This document shows, piece after piece, positions 26,970-35,018 of a DNA stretch of 64,000 nucleotides (within the stretch, counting starts at the first letter, position 1; the number at the start of each line of letters is the position of its first letter). The stretch lies in contig JAWKUI010000001.1 in assembly GCA_041398705.1 (NCBI GenBank), positions 558,001 through 622,000 of the forward strand, written 5' to 3'. The stretch comes from NORP259 sp041398705 (GTDB lineage Bacteria; Planctomycetota; UBA1135; GCA-002686595). The translations under genes were made by a program, and so were the position numbers. Below the pieces are notes generated by a model. The model had not been told where the DNA came from. It searched no databases and saw only the letters and a list, made by a program, of their open reading frames with translations.

Positions 26970-28370
26970 TCAGGCGACCAGACCGGTCTGGCGCCAGATC
27001 TTCATCTTGTTGGAAAGGGTGCGGGCGGTCAGGCCGAGCCGGCGTGCGGCTTCGGTCTTGTTGCCACCGGTCGAGTCGAGGGTGGCGAGGATCGCCACGC
27101 GTTCGATGTTGGCCATCGTGTGGTTGGCCAGCGCATCGGCACACTCGGGGTGGAACAGGTCCAGGGCGGTGCCGGACGGGCGCGCGATCGGCGTGCCGTC
27201 GGCGGCGGGGCCGAAGACCAGGTCGGCTTCGGTGATCTGACCGGGGCGGCCGAGGATGACCGCGCGGTGGATCACGTTCTCGAGTTCGCGCACGTTGCCG
27301 GGCCAGTTCCAGTGCAGCAGGCGCTCCTGGGCTTCGACGGCGAACGACGGGTTCGGGGTGCCGTTCTGGCGGGCGAACGCTTCGGCGAAGTGGCGGGCCA
27401 GGGGCAGGATGTCCTCGCGGCGCTCGCGCAGGGGCGCGACCTCGAGGGGCAGCACGTGCAGGCGGTAGTACAGATCCTCGCGGAACCGACCGGCAGCGAC
27501 TTCGTCCGCCAGGCGGCGGTTGGTGGCCGCGACGATGCGCACGTCCACCGAAAGTGTGGTGGTGCCGCCGACGCGCTCGAATTCGCCTTCCTGCAGCACG
27601 CGCAGCAGCTTGGCCTGCATGTTCGCGGAGATGTCGCCGATCTCGTCGAGCAACACGGTGCCGCCGTCCGCCAGTTCGAAGCGGCCCACGCGGGCCTGGT
27701 GGGCCCCGGTGAACGACCCCTTCTCGTGGCCGAAGAGTTCGGATTCGAGCAGCGACTCGGACAGGGCCGCGCAGTTGACTTTGACGAAGGGATACTCCGC
27801 GCGCGGGCTGGCTTGGTGCACGTATTGGGCGACCTTCTCCTTGCCGGTTCCGCTTTCGCCGGTGATCAGCACGGTACCGCGCGAACGGGCGATGCGGGCG
27901 GCGGTGCGCAGGAGCTGGACCATCGGCGGGCTCTGGGCCACGATGGTCTCCGGCTTGGCGCCGCTCATCTGCGAACGCAGATAGGCGTTTTCCCGCTCGA
28001 GTTGACCGGTCTTGAGCACGCGCTCGATCACCGCTTCCAGGTTGCCCGGGGCGCACGGCTTGATCAGGAAGTCGCAGGCACCGAGGCGCAGCGCTTCGAC
28101 GGCCGTGTCCACGCTGGCATGCGCGGTCACGAGCACCACCGGCAGGCCGGGGAAACGCTCTTGCAGGTTGCGGGTCAAGGTGATGCCGTCCATGACCGGC
28201 ATCCGGACGTCACTCAGGACGAGATCGGGGACCTGGCGATCGCTGGCTTGCAACGCGGTGGCACCGTTCTCGAAGCTTTGTACTTCGTGGCCCATGGCGC
28301 GGGTCGCTTCCGTGAGGAAGTCCCGGGACAAGGCGTCGTCATCGACCACGAAAATCAGTTTCCGGCTCAT
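26970..28370 (-). CDS. Sigma-54-dependent response regulator (FlgR/FleR-like)
   Basis: 466 residues: receiver (phospho-acceptor D54, Lys104), AAA+ domain (Walker A GESGTGKE 171-178, Walker B LLDEIGD) and a Fis-type helix-turn-helix (KTEAARRLGLTARTLSNKMK). The sigma-54-contacting loop reads GSFTGA (218-223) in place of GAFTGA, a tolerated variant in known activators. It sits 12 bases after its cognate kinase gene and immediately before flgB, so it probably activates the sigma-54 promoters at 34030 and 45326. Confidence 0.93.
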   Translation of the reverse strand: MSRKLIFVVDDDALSRDFLTEATRAMGHEVQSFENGATALQASDRQVPDLVLSDVRMPVMDGITLTRNLQERFPGLPVVLVTAHASVDTAVEALRLGACDFLIKPCAPGNLEAVIERVLKTGQLERENAYLRSQMSGAKPETIVAQSPPMVQLLRTAARIARSRGTVLITGESGTGKEKVAQYVHQASPRAEYPFVKVNCAALSESLLESELFGHEKGSFTGAHQARVGRFELADGGTVLLDEIGDISANMQAKLLRVLQEGEFERVGGTTTLSVDVRIVAATNRRLADEVAAGRFREDLYYRLHVLPLEVAPLRERREDILPLARHFAEAFARQNGTPNPSFAVEAQERLLHWNWPGNVRELENVIHRAVILGRPGQITEADLVFGPAADGTPIARPSGTALDLFHPECADALANHTMANIERVAILATLDSTGGNKTEAARRLGLTARTLSNKMKIWRQTGLVA

Positions 28371-28382
28371 CTGGCTCTAGGT

Positions 28383-29564
28383 TCAGGAGGTGGGGAGGCA
28401 AAGGCGGACGCAGGCTCCGCCCAGGTGGGAGGGTGCAGGGGAAATCTGCAGGCGGCCGTGGTGCAACCGCGCGATGCGGTCGACCAGGGCGAGGCCGAGG
28501 CCCATGCCGTCGGCACGGGTGGTGAAGAAGGGGTCGACCCATTGCTCCGCCGAGGCGATGGTGAAGCCGGGACCCCCGTCGTGGATCTCGAAGCGCACTT
28601 CGCCCTCGCAGGCGGTGCAGGCGACGTGCACGCGGCCTTGCCCGTTCTGGGCCTGCACCGCGTTGGCGATCAGGTTGCGCAGGGCCTGGCGGAGCTGCAC
28701 GCGGTCGCCGGGGAAGGCGACGGCGGTCATCTCGCTCGACCACTCGATGCCGGAGGCCATCTCCTGGCTCTGCACGCGCTCGAGGGCGTTTTCGAAGAGT
28801 TCGCGGCTATCGAGGGTCTCGATGTCGAGGTCGGAGGGGTTCGCCAGGCGCAACAGACCGCGGATGATGCCTTCGACTTCGACCACGCCCCGTTCGATGG
28901 CGTCGGCGTAGCGGCGGCGGTTCTCTTCGGTGATGCCGGGGCGGTTGAGCAGGCCCGCGAAGCCGCGCACGGCGTTCATCGGGTTGCGGATCTCGTGGGC
29001 GATACCGCCGGCCATGGTGCCCAGGGCAGCCATCTTCGACTGCTGGTGCATGCGGCGGGTGGTTTCGGCCAGTTCGGTCTGGTCGGAGAGGATCTCGACG
29101 CAGCCCAGGCTCTGGCCCGCTTGGTCGTGCACCTCGGAGGTGCCCACGGTGACCGTGCGCGGTTCGCCGCCGGGGGTGATCCAGATGTTCCACTGCTTGC
29201 CATCGCGGCTACCGTCGATCGGCAGTTCTTCGGTGGTGTCGAGCAGGGTTTCCGCGGGCATGTCGAGGATCTGCTGGCAGGCTCGGTTGGTGCGCACGAT
29301 GCGGTGTTCCGCGTTGCGCACGATCACGCCGGTGGGCAGGCTCGAGAGGATCGCTTCCAGGAACTGGTTGGTGCGGTCGAGTTCGGCGACCTTGAGTTCG
29401 AGGGCGCGGTTCGAGACCTCCAGTTCCGCGCTCAACCGGCGGGCCTGGCTCTCCAGGCGCGCGTGGCTCGCCTGCAGCTCGGCCAACACGCCTTGGAAGC
29501 GCTGCAGGTCGGCCAGCATGTCGGTCGGCTGGTTTTGCACGGGGTTGGAGGTCTTGGGGGTCAT
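28383..29564 (-). CDS. Soluble PAS-containing sensor histidine kinase (FlgS/FleS-like)
   Basis: 393 residues with no membrane segment. A coiled-coil N-terminus (~20-65) leads to a PAS domain (~66-165; AILSSLPTGVIVRNAEHRI). Then comes a dimerisation domain with the phospho-acceptor H190 in AHEIRNPMN, and an HATPase_c domain (NLIANAVQAQ, DGGPGF, MGLGLALVDRI). FlgS/FleS-type cytoplasmic kinases sense basal body assembly. Overlaps the upstream gene by 4 bases and precedes its response regulator. Confidence 0.92.
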   Translation of the reverse strand: MTPKTSNPVQNQPTDMLADLQRFQGVLAELQASHARLESQARRLSAELEVSNRALELKVAELDRTNQFLEAILSSLPTGVIVRNAEHRIVRTNRACQQILDMPAETLLDTTEELPIDGSRDGKQWNIWITPGGEPRTVTVGTSEVHDQAGQSLGCVEILSDQTELAETTRRMHQQSKMAALGTMAGGIAHEIRNPMNAVRGFAGLLNRPGITEENRRRYADAIERGVVEVEGIIRGLLRLANPSDLDIETLDSRELFENALERVQSQEMASGIEWSSEMTAVAFPGDRVQLRQALRNLIANAVQAQNGQGRVHVACTACEGEVRFEIHDGGPGFTIASAEQWVDPFFTTRADGMGLGLALVDRIARLHHGRLQISPAPSHLGGACVRLCLPTS

Positions 29565-30367
29565 TTCGAGTCCTTGGCAGGAGCGGCTTTGGGGGCGGCC
29601 TTCGGGGCGGACTTGTCCGAGGCTTTGCCGGTGGACTTGCCCGCAGGCGCGGCTTGTTGCTGCAGCTTCTCGCGCAGTTCGATCATGCGCAGGTCCTGCG
29701 CGGCCCAGCGGGCGTAGCGGTGGGTCTCTTCGCCCTCTGCAGCCAGGTCCTGGAGCAGGGTGCGTGCTTCCACGTGTTCGCCGGTGCCCGAAAGGGCGCG
29801 GGCTAGCCAGTAGCGGGCTTCGGGCGAGGTCTGCTGCTTGCGCAGCAAGGTCGCGGCTTCGTCATAACGGCCGGTGCGCACGAGCAACTTGCCCTGGTGC
29901 ATCTCGTCCGCCGAGTAACCCGGCTGCTCCAGCGCCGTGCCGTTCCCCGCGCGGGTCGGCTTGTTGTTCGAGGCCGTGTTGGTTTTGGTCGGCACCGCTT
30001 CGCCCAGGCTGCCGGGCTTGAGGCCCTGGGTCGGCGCCACGGGCAGCTGCGAACCGTTCGCCGAAGGTCCCTGGTCGAGGGCCCCTTGCAGGCGTCCGAT
30101 CTCACCGCGCAGACGCACGATGTGACCGTCGATCTCGGCCGGTTCCTCTTCGGGAGTTTCGGTGAGTTGGATCAGGCGCGCCATGGCCTCGCGGTCGCCT
30201 TCCGCCACCTTCGGCTCGAGGCCCACCAGTTCCTGCAGCGCGGCCTGGGTGGCGGCCAAAGCCGACTCCAAGCTGTTGAAAGCTCCGGATTCCTGGGAAG
30301 CGATGGCGGGGATGCCGAAGACGGCAGCACCGACCAATCCCACGGTCCATTGGTGTTTCATCATCAC
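29561..30367 (-). CDS. Exported TPR-like protein of unknown function in the flagellar operon
   Basis: 268 residues. Signal peptide with cleavage near GIPAIASQ. An N-terminal helical region (~25-100) is followed by a low-complexity linker and a TPR-like pair (~150-235; GKLLVRTGRYDEAATLLRK, ARYWLARALSGTGEHVEA). A Lys/Ala/Pro tail with repeated APKAAPAK closes it. Start and stop each overlap the neighbours by 4 bases, so it is co-translated with the STN-TPR gene and the kinase gene. I do not recognise it as a known flagellar component. Confidence 0.7.
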   Translation of the reverse strand: MMMKHQWTVGLVGAAVFGIPAIASQESGAFNSLESALAATQAALQELVGLEPKVAEGDREAMARLIQLTETPEEEPAEIDGHIVRLRGEIGRLQGALDQGPSANGSQLPVAPTQGLKPGSLGEAVPTKTNTASNNKPTRAGNGTALEQPGYSADEMHQGKLLVRTGRYDEAATLLRKQQTSPEARYWLARALSGTGEHVEARTLLQDLAAEGEETHRYARWAAQDLRMIELREKLQQQAAPAGKSTGKASDKSAPKAAPKAAPAKDSK

Positions 30368-31878
30368 AGGGTTCCCTCCAGCGCGGCGATGGCCGCGTCG
30401 TAGTCGCCGTGCGCCTCATGGATGCGGGCGGCCTGGGTGTAGATCTGTCGTTTGTCCATGGCGGACTCGGTCTCCCCGGCCATGACGCGCAGGGTTTCGA
30501 TCGCTTCGCGGGACAGGTCTTCGGCATCGAGGGCCTGGGCGAAGTTGAGGGCCAGTTCGAGGCGTTGGGCCGGGGTCAGTTCCGTGCGGCGCACGTAGAC
30601 GGGGCGCAAGGAGCGCACGGCTTCGGCGAACTGTTTGGTTTCCACCAGCTCCACCGCGCGGCGCAGTTGGTGCGCCAGCGTGAAGCCGTTGGTGTCTTGG
30701 GAAATGCCCAGGTGCAGGCGTGCTTCGAGGCGGTGGCGCTCGAGGCGCGGGCCGAAGCCCAGGTCCACCGCGCGGCGATAGATCGCCAGAACTGCCAGAT
30801 CGTGGCCGCCAAGTAGGGCTTCGTCGGCCGCGAAGATCAGGGTTTGCTCGAGTTCCTTGCCGGTGCTGTTGCGCGAGGCGGCGAGCCAGGCGGACGACGC
30901 ATCGCCGTGGCGACCGGTGGCGCTCAGGGCCTTCGCCCGCACCGCCAGCACCTCGGGATCGCTCGCACCGCTCGCGCTGTACTTCTCCGCCACATCGAGG
31001 GCGCGCAGCGCCTGCACGGGATCGGAGGTCAGGGCCAGGGCCCGCGCCATCATGATCGCGCGCTCGCGACGCTCCGCGAAGTTCTCGGTGTGGTAGTTGC
31101 GTTCGAGGTTCTCGAGGGTCAAACGGGCCTTCTGGCCGTATTCCTCGCGCACGGTCGGGTTGACTTCGTGCTCGCCGACCTCGCACAGGGTGCGCGAAAG
31201 GGCCTTGCGCGCGTCGATGTGGTAGGGGTGGCTCGAGGGCGAATCCGCGAGTTCGTGCAGGCGGATCGAGGCTTTCTCGTATTCGCCGAGCTGTTCGAGC
31301 ACCAGGCCAGAACGGTACATGGCTTCGTAGACATGCGAACTCTGGGGGTAGTCCTCCATGATGGTCTCGAAGGCGTCCTTGGCCGGGGTCAGGAAGTCCT
31401 CTCCCATGCCCAGCGCCAGGTTGCCGGAGGCGAGCCAGAGTTGGGCCGCCTGCTCGCACTCGGGATAGTTGCGCAGCAGTTGGCGATAGGTCAGCAGCGC
31501 GCGCATGCGCAGCTCGTCGGTCTGGGGGAAGTCCGGCAGGGCTTCCTGGATCTCGATCCGCGTGGCGGACAGGACCACCGAGAAGTTCGCGGAACCGGCG
31601 ATCCAACGCAGGGCATCGCGCCAGGGGCGTTCGATGATGAAGGCATCCACGCGCGGGTTGCGGGCGATGCGATCGAGTCCGACCAACTCCATCTTGCGAT
31701 CGGTGGCGGAGGACAGCTCGAATGTGATCACCTGCAACAGTTCGCGCAGCGAAGCCCCTTCGGCGCGCACGGTCAGCAGGGTCTGGTCGGCTTTTTTGTC
31801 GTGGCGAGCCGAGACCGTCGGGCCCTGGGCCCAGGCCACGGTGGCCAGCAGCAGCGCGAGAAGGAACGTGCGCATCAT
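30364..31878 (-). CDS. Exported STN-like plus TPR-repeat protein of unknown function
   Basis: 504 residues. Signal peptide MMRTFLLALLLATVAWAQ. Residues ~20-110 resemble the short N-terminal domain of secretins and TonB receptors (STN): a strand with LLTVRAEGASLRELLQVITFEL, ending LSATRIEIQEA. The rest is at least seven TPR-like helical pairs. It should be periplasmic and act as a scaffold. The position in the sigma-54 operon, coupled on both sides, points to flagellar assembly or its checkpoint. No family name can be given. Confidence 0.7.
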   Translation of the reverse strand: MMRTFLLALLLATVAWAQGPTVSARHDKKADQTLLTVRAEGASLRELLQVITFELSSATDRKMELVGLDRIARNPRVDAFIIERPWRDALRWIAGSANFSVVLSATRIEIQEALPDFPQTDELRMRALLTYRQLLRNYPECEQAAQLWLASGNLALGMGEDFLTPAKDAFETIMEDYPQSSHVYEAMYRSGLVLEQLGEYEKASIRLHELADSPSSHPYHIDARKALSRTLCEVGEHEVNPTVREEYGQKARLTLENLERNYHTENFAERRERAIMMARALALTSDPVQALRALDVAEKYSASGASDPEVLAVRAKALSATGRHGDASSAWLAASRNSTGKELEQTLIFAADEALLGGHDLAVLAIYRRAVDLGFGPRLERHRLEARLHLGISQDTNGFTLAHQLRRAVELVETKQFAEAVRSLRPVYVRRTELTPAQRLELALNFAQALDAEDLSREAIETLRVMAGETESAMDKRQIYTQAARIHEAHGDYDAAIAALEGTL

Positions 31879-32981
31879 TTCTGCACCTCCATGGCCTGTT
31901 GGGCGTAGGATTCGGCGATCAGCGTTTCCGCTTCGATCACCATCTCATCCGCCAGGGCCGTGCGATCGCGGTTGGCCAGCAAGTGGAACAGGCCGCGGCG
32001 AGCATCGTCGTAACGCCCCTTGCGGATGCGTTCGCGGGCGAGATCCAGCGACGCGCGCGGCATGTCGAGCAGATCCGCGGGTTCGAGGTCTTCGGTGTTC
32101 TCTTCGACTTTGCTCGAGGCGACCTCGGGTTCCACCGGCGCCGATCCCTGTACGGGGATGTTCGGCACGTAGGTCGCGGAGTTCTCCGCGCCGCGCGTGT
32201 GACCTTCGGCGACGGCATCGCTGACCGAACGCGTGACCGAAGCCAGCGTTTCGTTGAAGTGGCTGCCGGCCTGCCAGGCGAGGGCGATCAGGCCGGTGTT
32301 GAGCACGAGGAAGGACAGGGCCAGGATCTCGAGCAGGCGGCCGCGTTTCGGCTCGGGGCCGGCGTCGATGCCGGGGGGCAACCACGCGCCGGCGGGCACC
32401 GATTCCATGGGGATCGGGGCGGGGGCGACGGGGGCAGGGGCCCCGGCGGCGGGCGAAGGGGCTTTGGTGGTCGGCGCTTTGGGAGCGGGGGCGGCTTTGG
32501 CAGCGGCGGGTGCGGCTTGCGCAGGTTTCGGCGCGGGCGCCGGCGCGGCAGCCACGGGAGCGGGGCCCGTGGCCGGGATCACGTCGCTGAGCTGGGGCTC
32601 TTCATCGAGGGCCACCAGGTCGGCTTCGCTGGACAGGGGTTGGTTGGCTTCGAACAGCACGTCGAAACCGAACAGGTCTTCGTCGAGGTCGAAGTCGACT
32701 TCGGCCTGGGTCAGGCCGCCACCCGGGCGCGGACCAGCCGGAGCGGCGGGCGCGGGCGCGGGCGCGGGCGCCGGAGCGGCGGCGGCGGCCGGAGCCTGCG
32801 CCGCAGCGGGGGTGTCGTCGTCGCTCAGATCGATGGGCTCCACCACCGACGCGGAGGTCGGCGCGAGACCGTTGTCATAGACTGGACCTTCGGCCCCGGC
32901 AGCCGCGTAGATCGGCGACACCGGGAAGTCGAAGAGATCCTCGTCTTCCGGGCTGGCGAAGTATTCGGGGCGATCGGACAT
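31875..32981 (-). CDS. Single-span membrane protein with Pro/Ala-rich cytoplasmic region
   Basis: 368 residues. The acidic N-terminal region contains two copies of a short motif, DEDLFDF (~13-19) and DEDLFGF (~100-106), separated by a long Pro/Ala-rich linker. A second Pro/Ala-rich linker follows. One membrane helix (LLEILALSFLVLNTGLIALAW, ~216-236) leads to a periplasmic tail with a helical C-terminus. Coupled by a 4-base overlap to the STN-TPR gene. The repeated acidic motif looks like a docking site for a cytoplasmic partner. Not recognised as a known protein. Confidence 0.68.
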   Translation of the reverse strand: MSDRPEYFASPEDEDLFDFPVSPIYAAAGAEGPVYDNGLAPTSASVVEPIDLSDDDTPAAAQAPAAAAAPAPAPAPAPAAPAGPRPGGGLTQAEVDFDLDEDLFGFDVLFEANQPLSSEADLVALDEEPQLSDVIPATGPAPVAAAPAPAPKPAQAAPAAAKAAPAPKAPTTKAPSPAAGAPAPVAPAPIPMESVPAGAWLPPGIDAGPEPKRGRLLEILALSFLVLNTGLIALAWQAGSHFNETLASVTRSVSDAVAEGHTRGAENSATYVPNIPVQGSAPVEPEVASSKVEENTEDLEPADLLDMPRASLDLARERIRKGRYDDARRGLFHLLANRDRTALADEMVIEAETLIAESYAQQAMEVQK

Positions 32982-32987
32982 GGGAAG

Positions 32988-33947
32988 TTACAGGGCGCTG
33001 GGCTGGGGTTGGCTGGTCAGCGGACCGGCCAGCAGGCGGCCGACGGTGACGGCTACCGCGGGGGAAAGGATCAGCCCTTCGGGAAGCTCCGCGCCGGTCA
33101 GATCGGCCAGCAGCGAGCGCACGTGGTCGGGGGCGAGGAAGTCGAAGTCCTCGTAGTCACCGTTTTGCGTGCCGCCCCACCAGGTGTGGTGCACGCAGAA
33201 GGTCAGGCGGATGCGGGTGCCGAGGTGCGGATGCGATTGCACATCCAGTTCCTCGCACAGGGAGGCCATGCGATCGAAACCGCGGGTGCGGCCGGCGCGG
33301 CTGCGCGGCACGCCGGAGAGCATGCCTTCGCCACGGTCGCGCACTTCGATCTCGAGGGTGCCGCCTTCGAGGCCGGCGTGGATCTCGATGGTGCCGATGT
33401 CGCCGGCGTAGGCGTGGCGGCGGGCGTTCTCGAACGCTTCGCCGACCGCCGTGGCGATGCGGCAGCGGGTCGACGGGCACACGCCGCGGATGAGCAGCCA
33501 GGCGGTCAGTTCGCGCAAGGCGTGTTCGCAGGAAGCCGCGGTGGACGGCACGCTGCGCTGCCAGCCGCAGGGCTCGGCTTCGGGGTACAGGTTCTGGTTC
33601 GCGGCTTCCACCGCTTCGGCAAGCTCCGATTCCTCGCAGTCCTGGGGCAGCAAGTCGCTGATGCCCAGGTGCATCGCCCGGCGGTAGACGTCCACGGAAG
33701 CGCAATCGACCATCAGGACGGCCGCGATGGGGCTCGAGCCGGCCATCAGGGCCTCGCAAAGCTCCAGACCGTCGTGATCGGGCAGTTCCAGGTCGGTGAC
33801 GAGGATCTCCGGGCGCGGCGCGCACAGGGCCTCACGGGCGCTGCCACAGGCGAAAGCCGACAGGCCGCGGCTGGCCAGGGCCAGCACCTGCTCCTGACAG
33901 CGCTCGGCATCGGCGCTCACCACCAGCACGTAGGGGCTGCGCTTCAC
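32988..33947 (-). CDS. Receiver plus RsbW-like HATPase regulator, first gene of the large flagellar operon
   Basis: 319 residues from GTG 33947, fixed by a strong Shine-Dalgarno (GGGAGGTG) just upstream. Receiver domain (~5-125) with D52 as phospho-acceptor; the usual Lys near position 104 is missing (PQDCEES there). A linker leads to an anti-sigma-type ATPase domain (~140-250) with AVGEAFENARRHA (N-box Glu/Asn) and VRDRGEGM (G1 box), then a ~65-residue tail. It may act as a phosphorylation-gated partner-switch kinase or anti-sigma factor. The target is unknown. Confidence 0.82.
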   Translation of the reverse strand: MKRSPYVLVVSADAERCQEQVLALASRGLSAFACGSAREALCAPRPEILVTDLELPDHDGLELCEALMAGSSPIAAVLMVDCASVDVYRRAMHLGISDLLPQDCEESELAEAVEAANQNLYPEAEPCGWQRSVPSTAASCEHALRELTAWLLIRGVCPSTRCRIATAVGEAFENARRHAYAGDIGTIEIHAGLEGGTLEIEVRDRGEGMLSGVPRSRAGRTRGFDRMASLCEELDVQSHPHLGTRIRLTFCVHHTWWGGTQNGDYEDFDFLAPDHVRSLLADLTGAELPEGLILSPAVAVTVGRLLAGPLTSQPQPSAL

Positions 33948-34029
33948 AGGATCACCTCCCGGTTCACGCTTCGGGCCGCAGGGGCGCTTTGAGGAATCGC
34001 TTTCATGGTCTTGGTTCACCACCTGCGTT

Positions 34030-34045
34030 TGCAAGGCCGGTGCCA
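34030..34045 (-). promoter_or_regulatory. Sigma-54 promoter of the 13.8-kb flagellar operon
   Basis: Minus strand TGGCACC-GGCC-TTGCA. The consensus is TGGCACG-N4-TTGCW, so only one consensus base differs. The invariant GG and GC are 10 bases apart as required. Predicted start near 34020, about 73 bases before the GTG at 33947. Confidence 0.85.
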
Positions 34046-34070
34046 AGCGGGCATTTCGTCCCCCTGCAAA

Positions 34071-34190
34071 AAATGCTTGATGCATTTGGGGCAGAAAGCG
34101 GAAAGAACTTCCCATTCCGGTGGGAAGGCCGTTCCACATGGGATTTCTTTCGCGGTTGCGAAAATCAGCACGTGTCGGGATTTCCGACAC
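34071..34190. promoter_or_regulatory. Cluster of four inverted repeats upstream of the sigma-54 promoter
   Basis: Four perfect dyads: AAATGC/GCATTT (34071-34087), CTTCCCA/TGGGAAG (34108-34127), TTTCGC/GCGAAA (34148-34163) and GTGTCGG/CCGACAC (34172-34190). They lie 26-145 bases upstream of the -24 element in noticeably AT-richer DNA, where activator sites normally sit. The outermost dyad could instead be a terminator for the VTT gene ending at 34258, because ATTTTC follows 6 bases after it on the minus strand. Confidence 0.5.
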
Positions 34191-34257
34191 CCGCGCCCCC
34201 CGGCGCCTCACCCTATATATGCAGCCGCGTCTGCGGCGGGCCCGGTCCCAGGAAGAC

Positions 34258-34968
34258 CTATTCCTCGGCGAGGCCCTGGCTGGCCCAGGCCTTCTTCGCC
34301 AGGGCGCGCACCATCGCAAACACGAGAACCGCGGAAGCGACCCCGATGTAGAAGAGGCGGCGGTCCTCGGCCCGCGACCAGTCGAGCTCGGTCAGGGTTG
34401 AGCCGATCCAGGCGACCATCAGCACCCGCGGGATCATGCCGAGGATCGAACCCACCACGAAGGCCCAGGCCCGGATCGTGGTGGTCGCCATCAGCAGGTT
34501 CGTGGCGGCGAAGGGCAACAGCGGCGACATGCGGATCAGCGCCACCAGGAGGATCGCCCGGGTGGTGTGCCCGGCGGTCAATTCGGCGTGCAGGGCTTCG
34601 AGCCGCGGGCGGTGGGACAGGGCCTCCAGCGCCTTCGACCGACACAGGGGCCGCAACACCAGAAAGCCGATCCACGCAGCGCCGCCCGAAGCGACCAGGG
34701 CCCAGAGGCTGCCCCACCAGGGGCCGTAGAGCATGCCCCCGAGAAGCGATCCTGCATGGTTCGTGAGCAAAGACAGCCCGCAGAGCAGCGCGGTCACCCC
34801 GAGGAACCAAGGCAACCCATGCCACCCCATCTCCTGCAGCGGCGGCAACCAGCGCTCGTGCACCGCCGCCAACACCGCCGCTCCGACCCCCGGCCCCGCC
34901 ACCATGAAGATCGCAATCGGCCCCAGGGTGCCGAGCTCCTTCCAAGTACTCACCAGGCGACTGGCCAT
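34258..34968 (-). CDS. TVP38/TMEM64 (VTT-domain, DedA-like) membrane protein
   Basis: 236 residues from ATG 34968. I prefer this to ATG 34977 because GAGG then lies at a normal distance. Several membrane segments; the VTT core is LLTNHAGSLLGGMLYGPWWGSL followed by LVALIRMSPLLPFAATNLLM and a final W-IGSTLTEL. The family works as lipid scramblases or envelope-homeostasis transporters; the specific role is unknown. Follows the SLC13 gene by 50 bases and may share its transcript. Confidence 0.82.
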   Translation of the reverse strand: MASRLVSTWKELGTLGPIAIFMVAGPGVGAAVLAAVHERWLPPLQEMGWHGLPWFLGVTALLCGLSLLTNHAGSLLGGMLYGPWWGSLWALVASGGAAWIGFLVLRPLCRSKALEALSHRPRLEALHAELTAGHTTRAILLVALIRMSPLLPFAATNLLMATTTIRAWAFVVGSILGMIPRVLMVAWIGSTLTELDWSRAEDRRLFYIGVASAVLVFAMVRALAKKAWASQGLAEE

Positions 34969-35018
34969 GACCCCCATCCTCAGCCGCCGCCGCCCGCCTT
35001 GCAACCGCGGGCCTGCCG

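Noticed and set aside
26958..29717. Long plus-strand open frame opposite the kinase and activator genes
   Set aside because: Composition is that of a reverse-strand shadow, no known motif, while the minus strand encodes complete two-component proteins.
32398..32880. GC-rich tandem repeat-like DNA (Pro/Ala codons)
   Set aside because: It codes for a low-complexity linker of the membrane protein. It is not a separate repeat element or CRISPR array.
33948..34319. Longer start for the receiver/HATPase regulator
   Set aside because: It would include the sigma-54 promoter and leader. The GTG at 33947 has an excellent Shine-Dalgarno.
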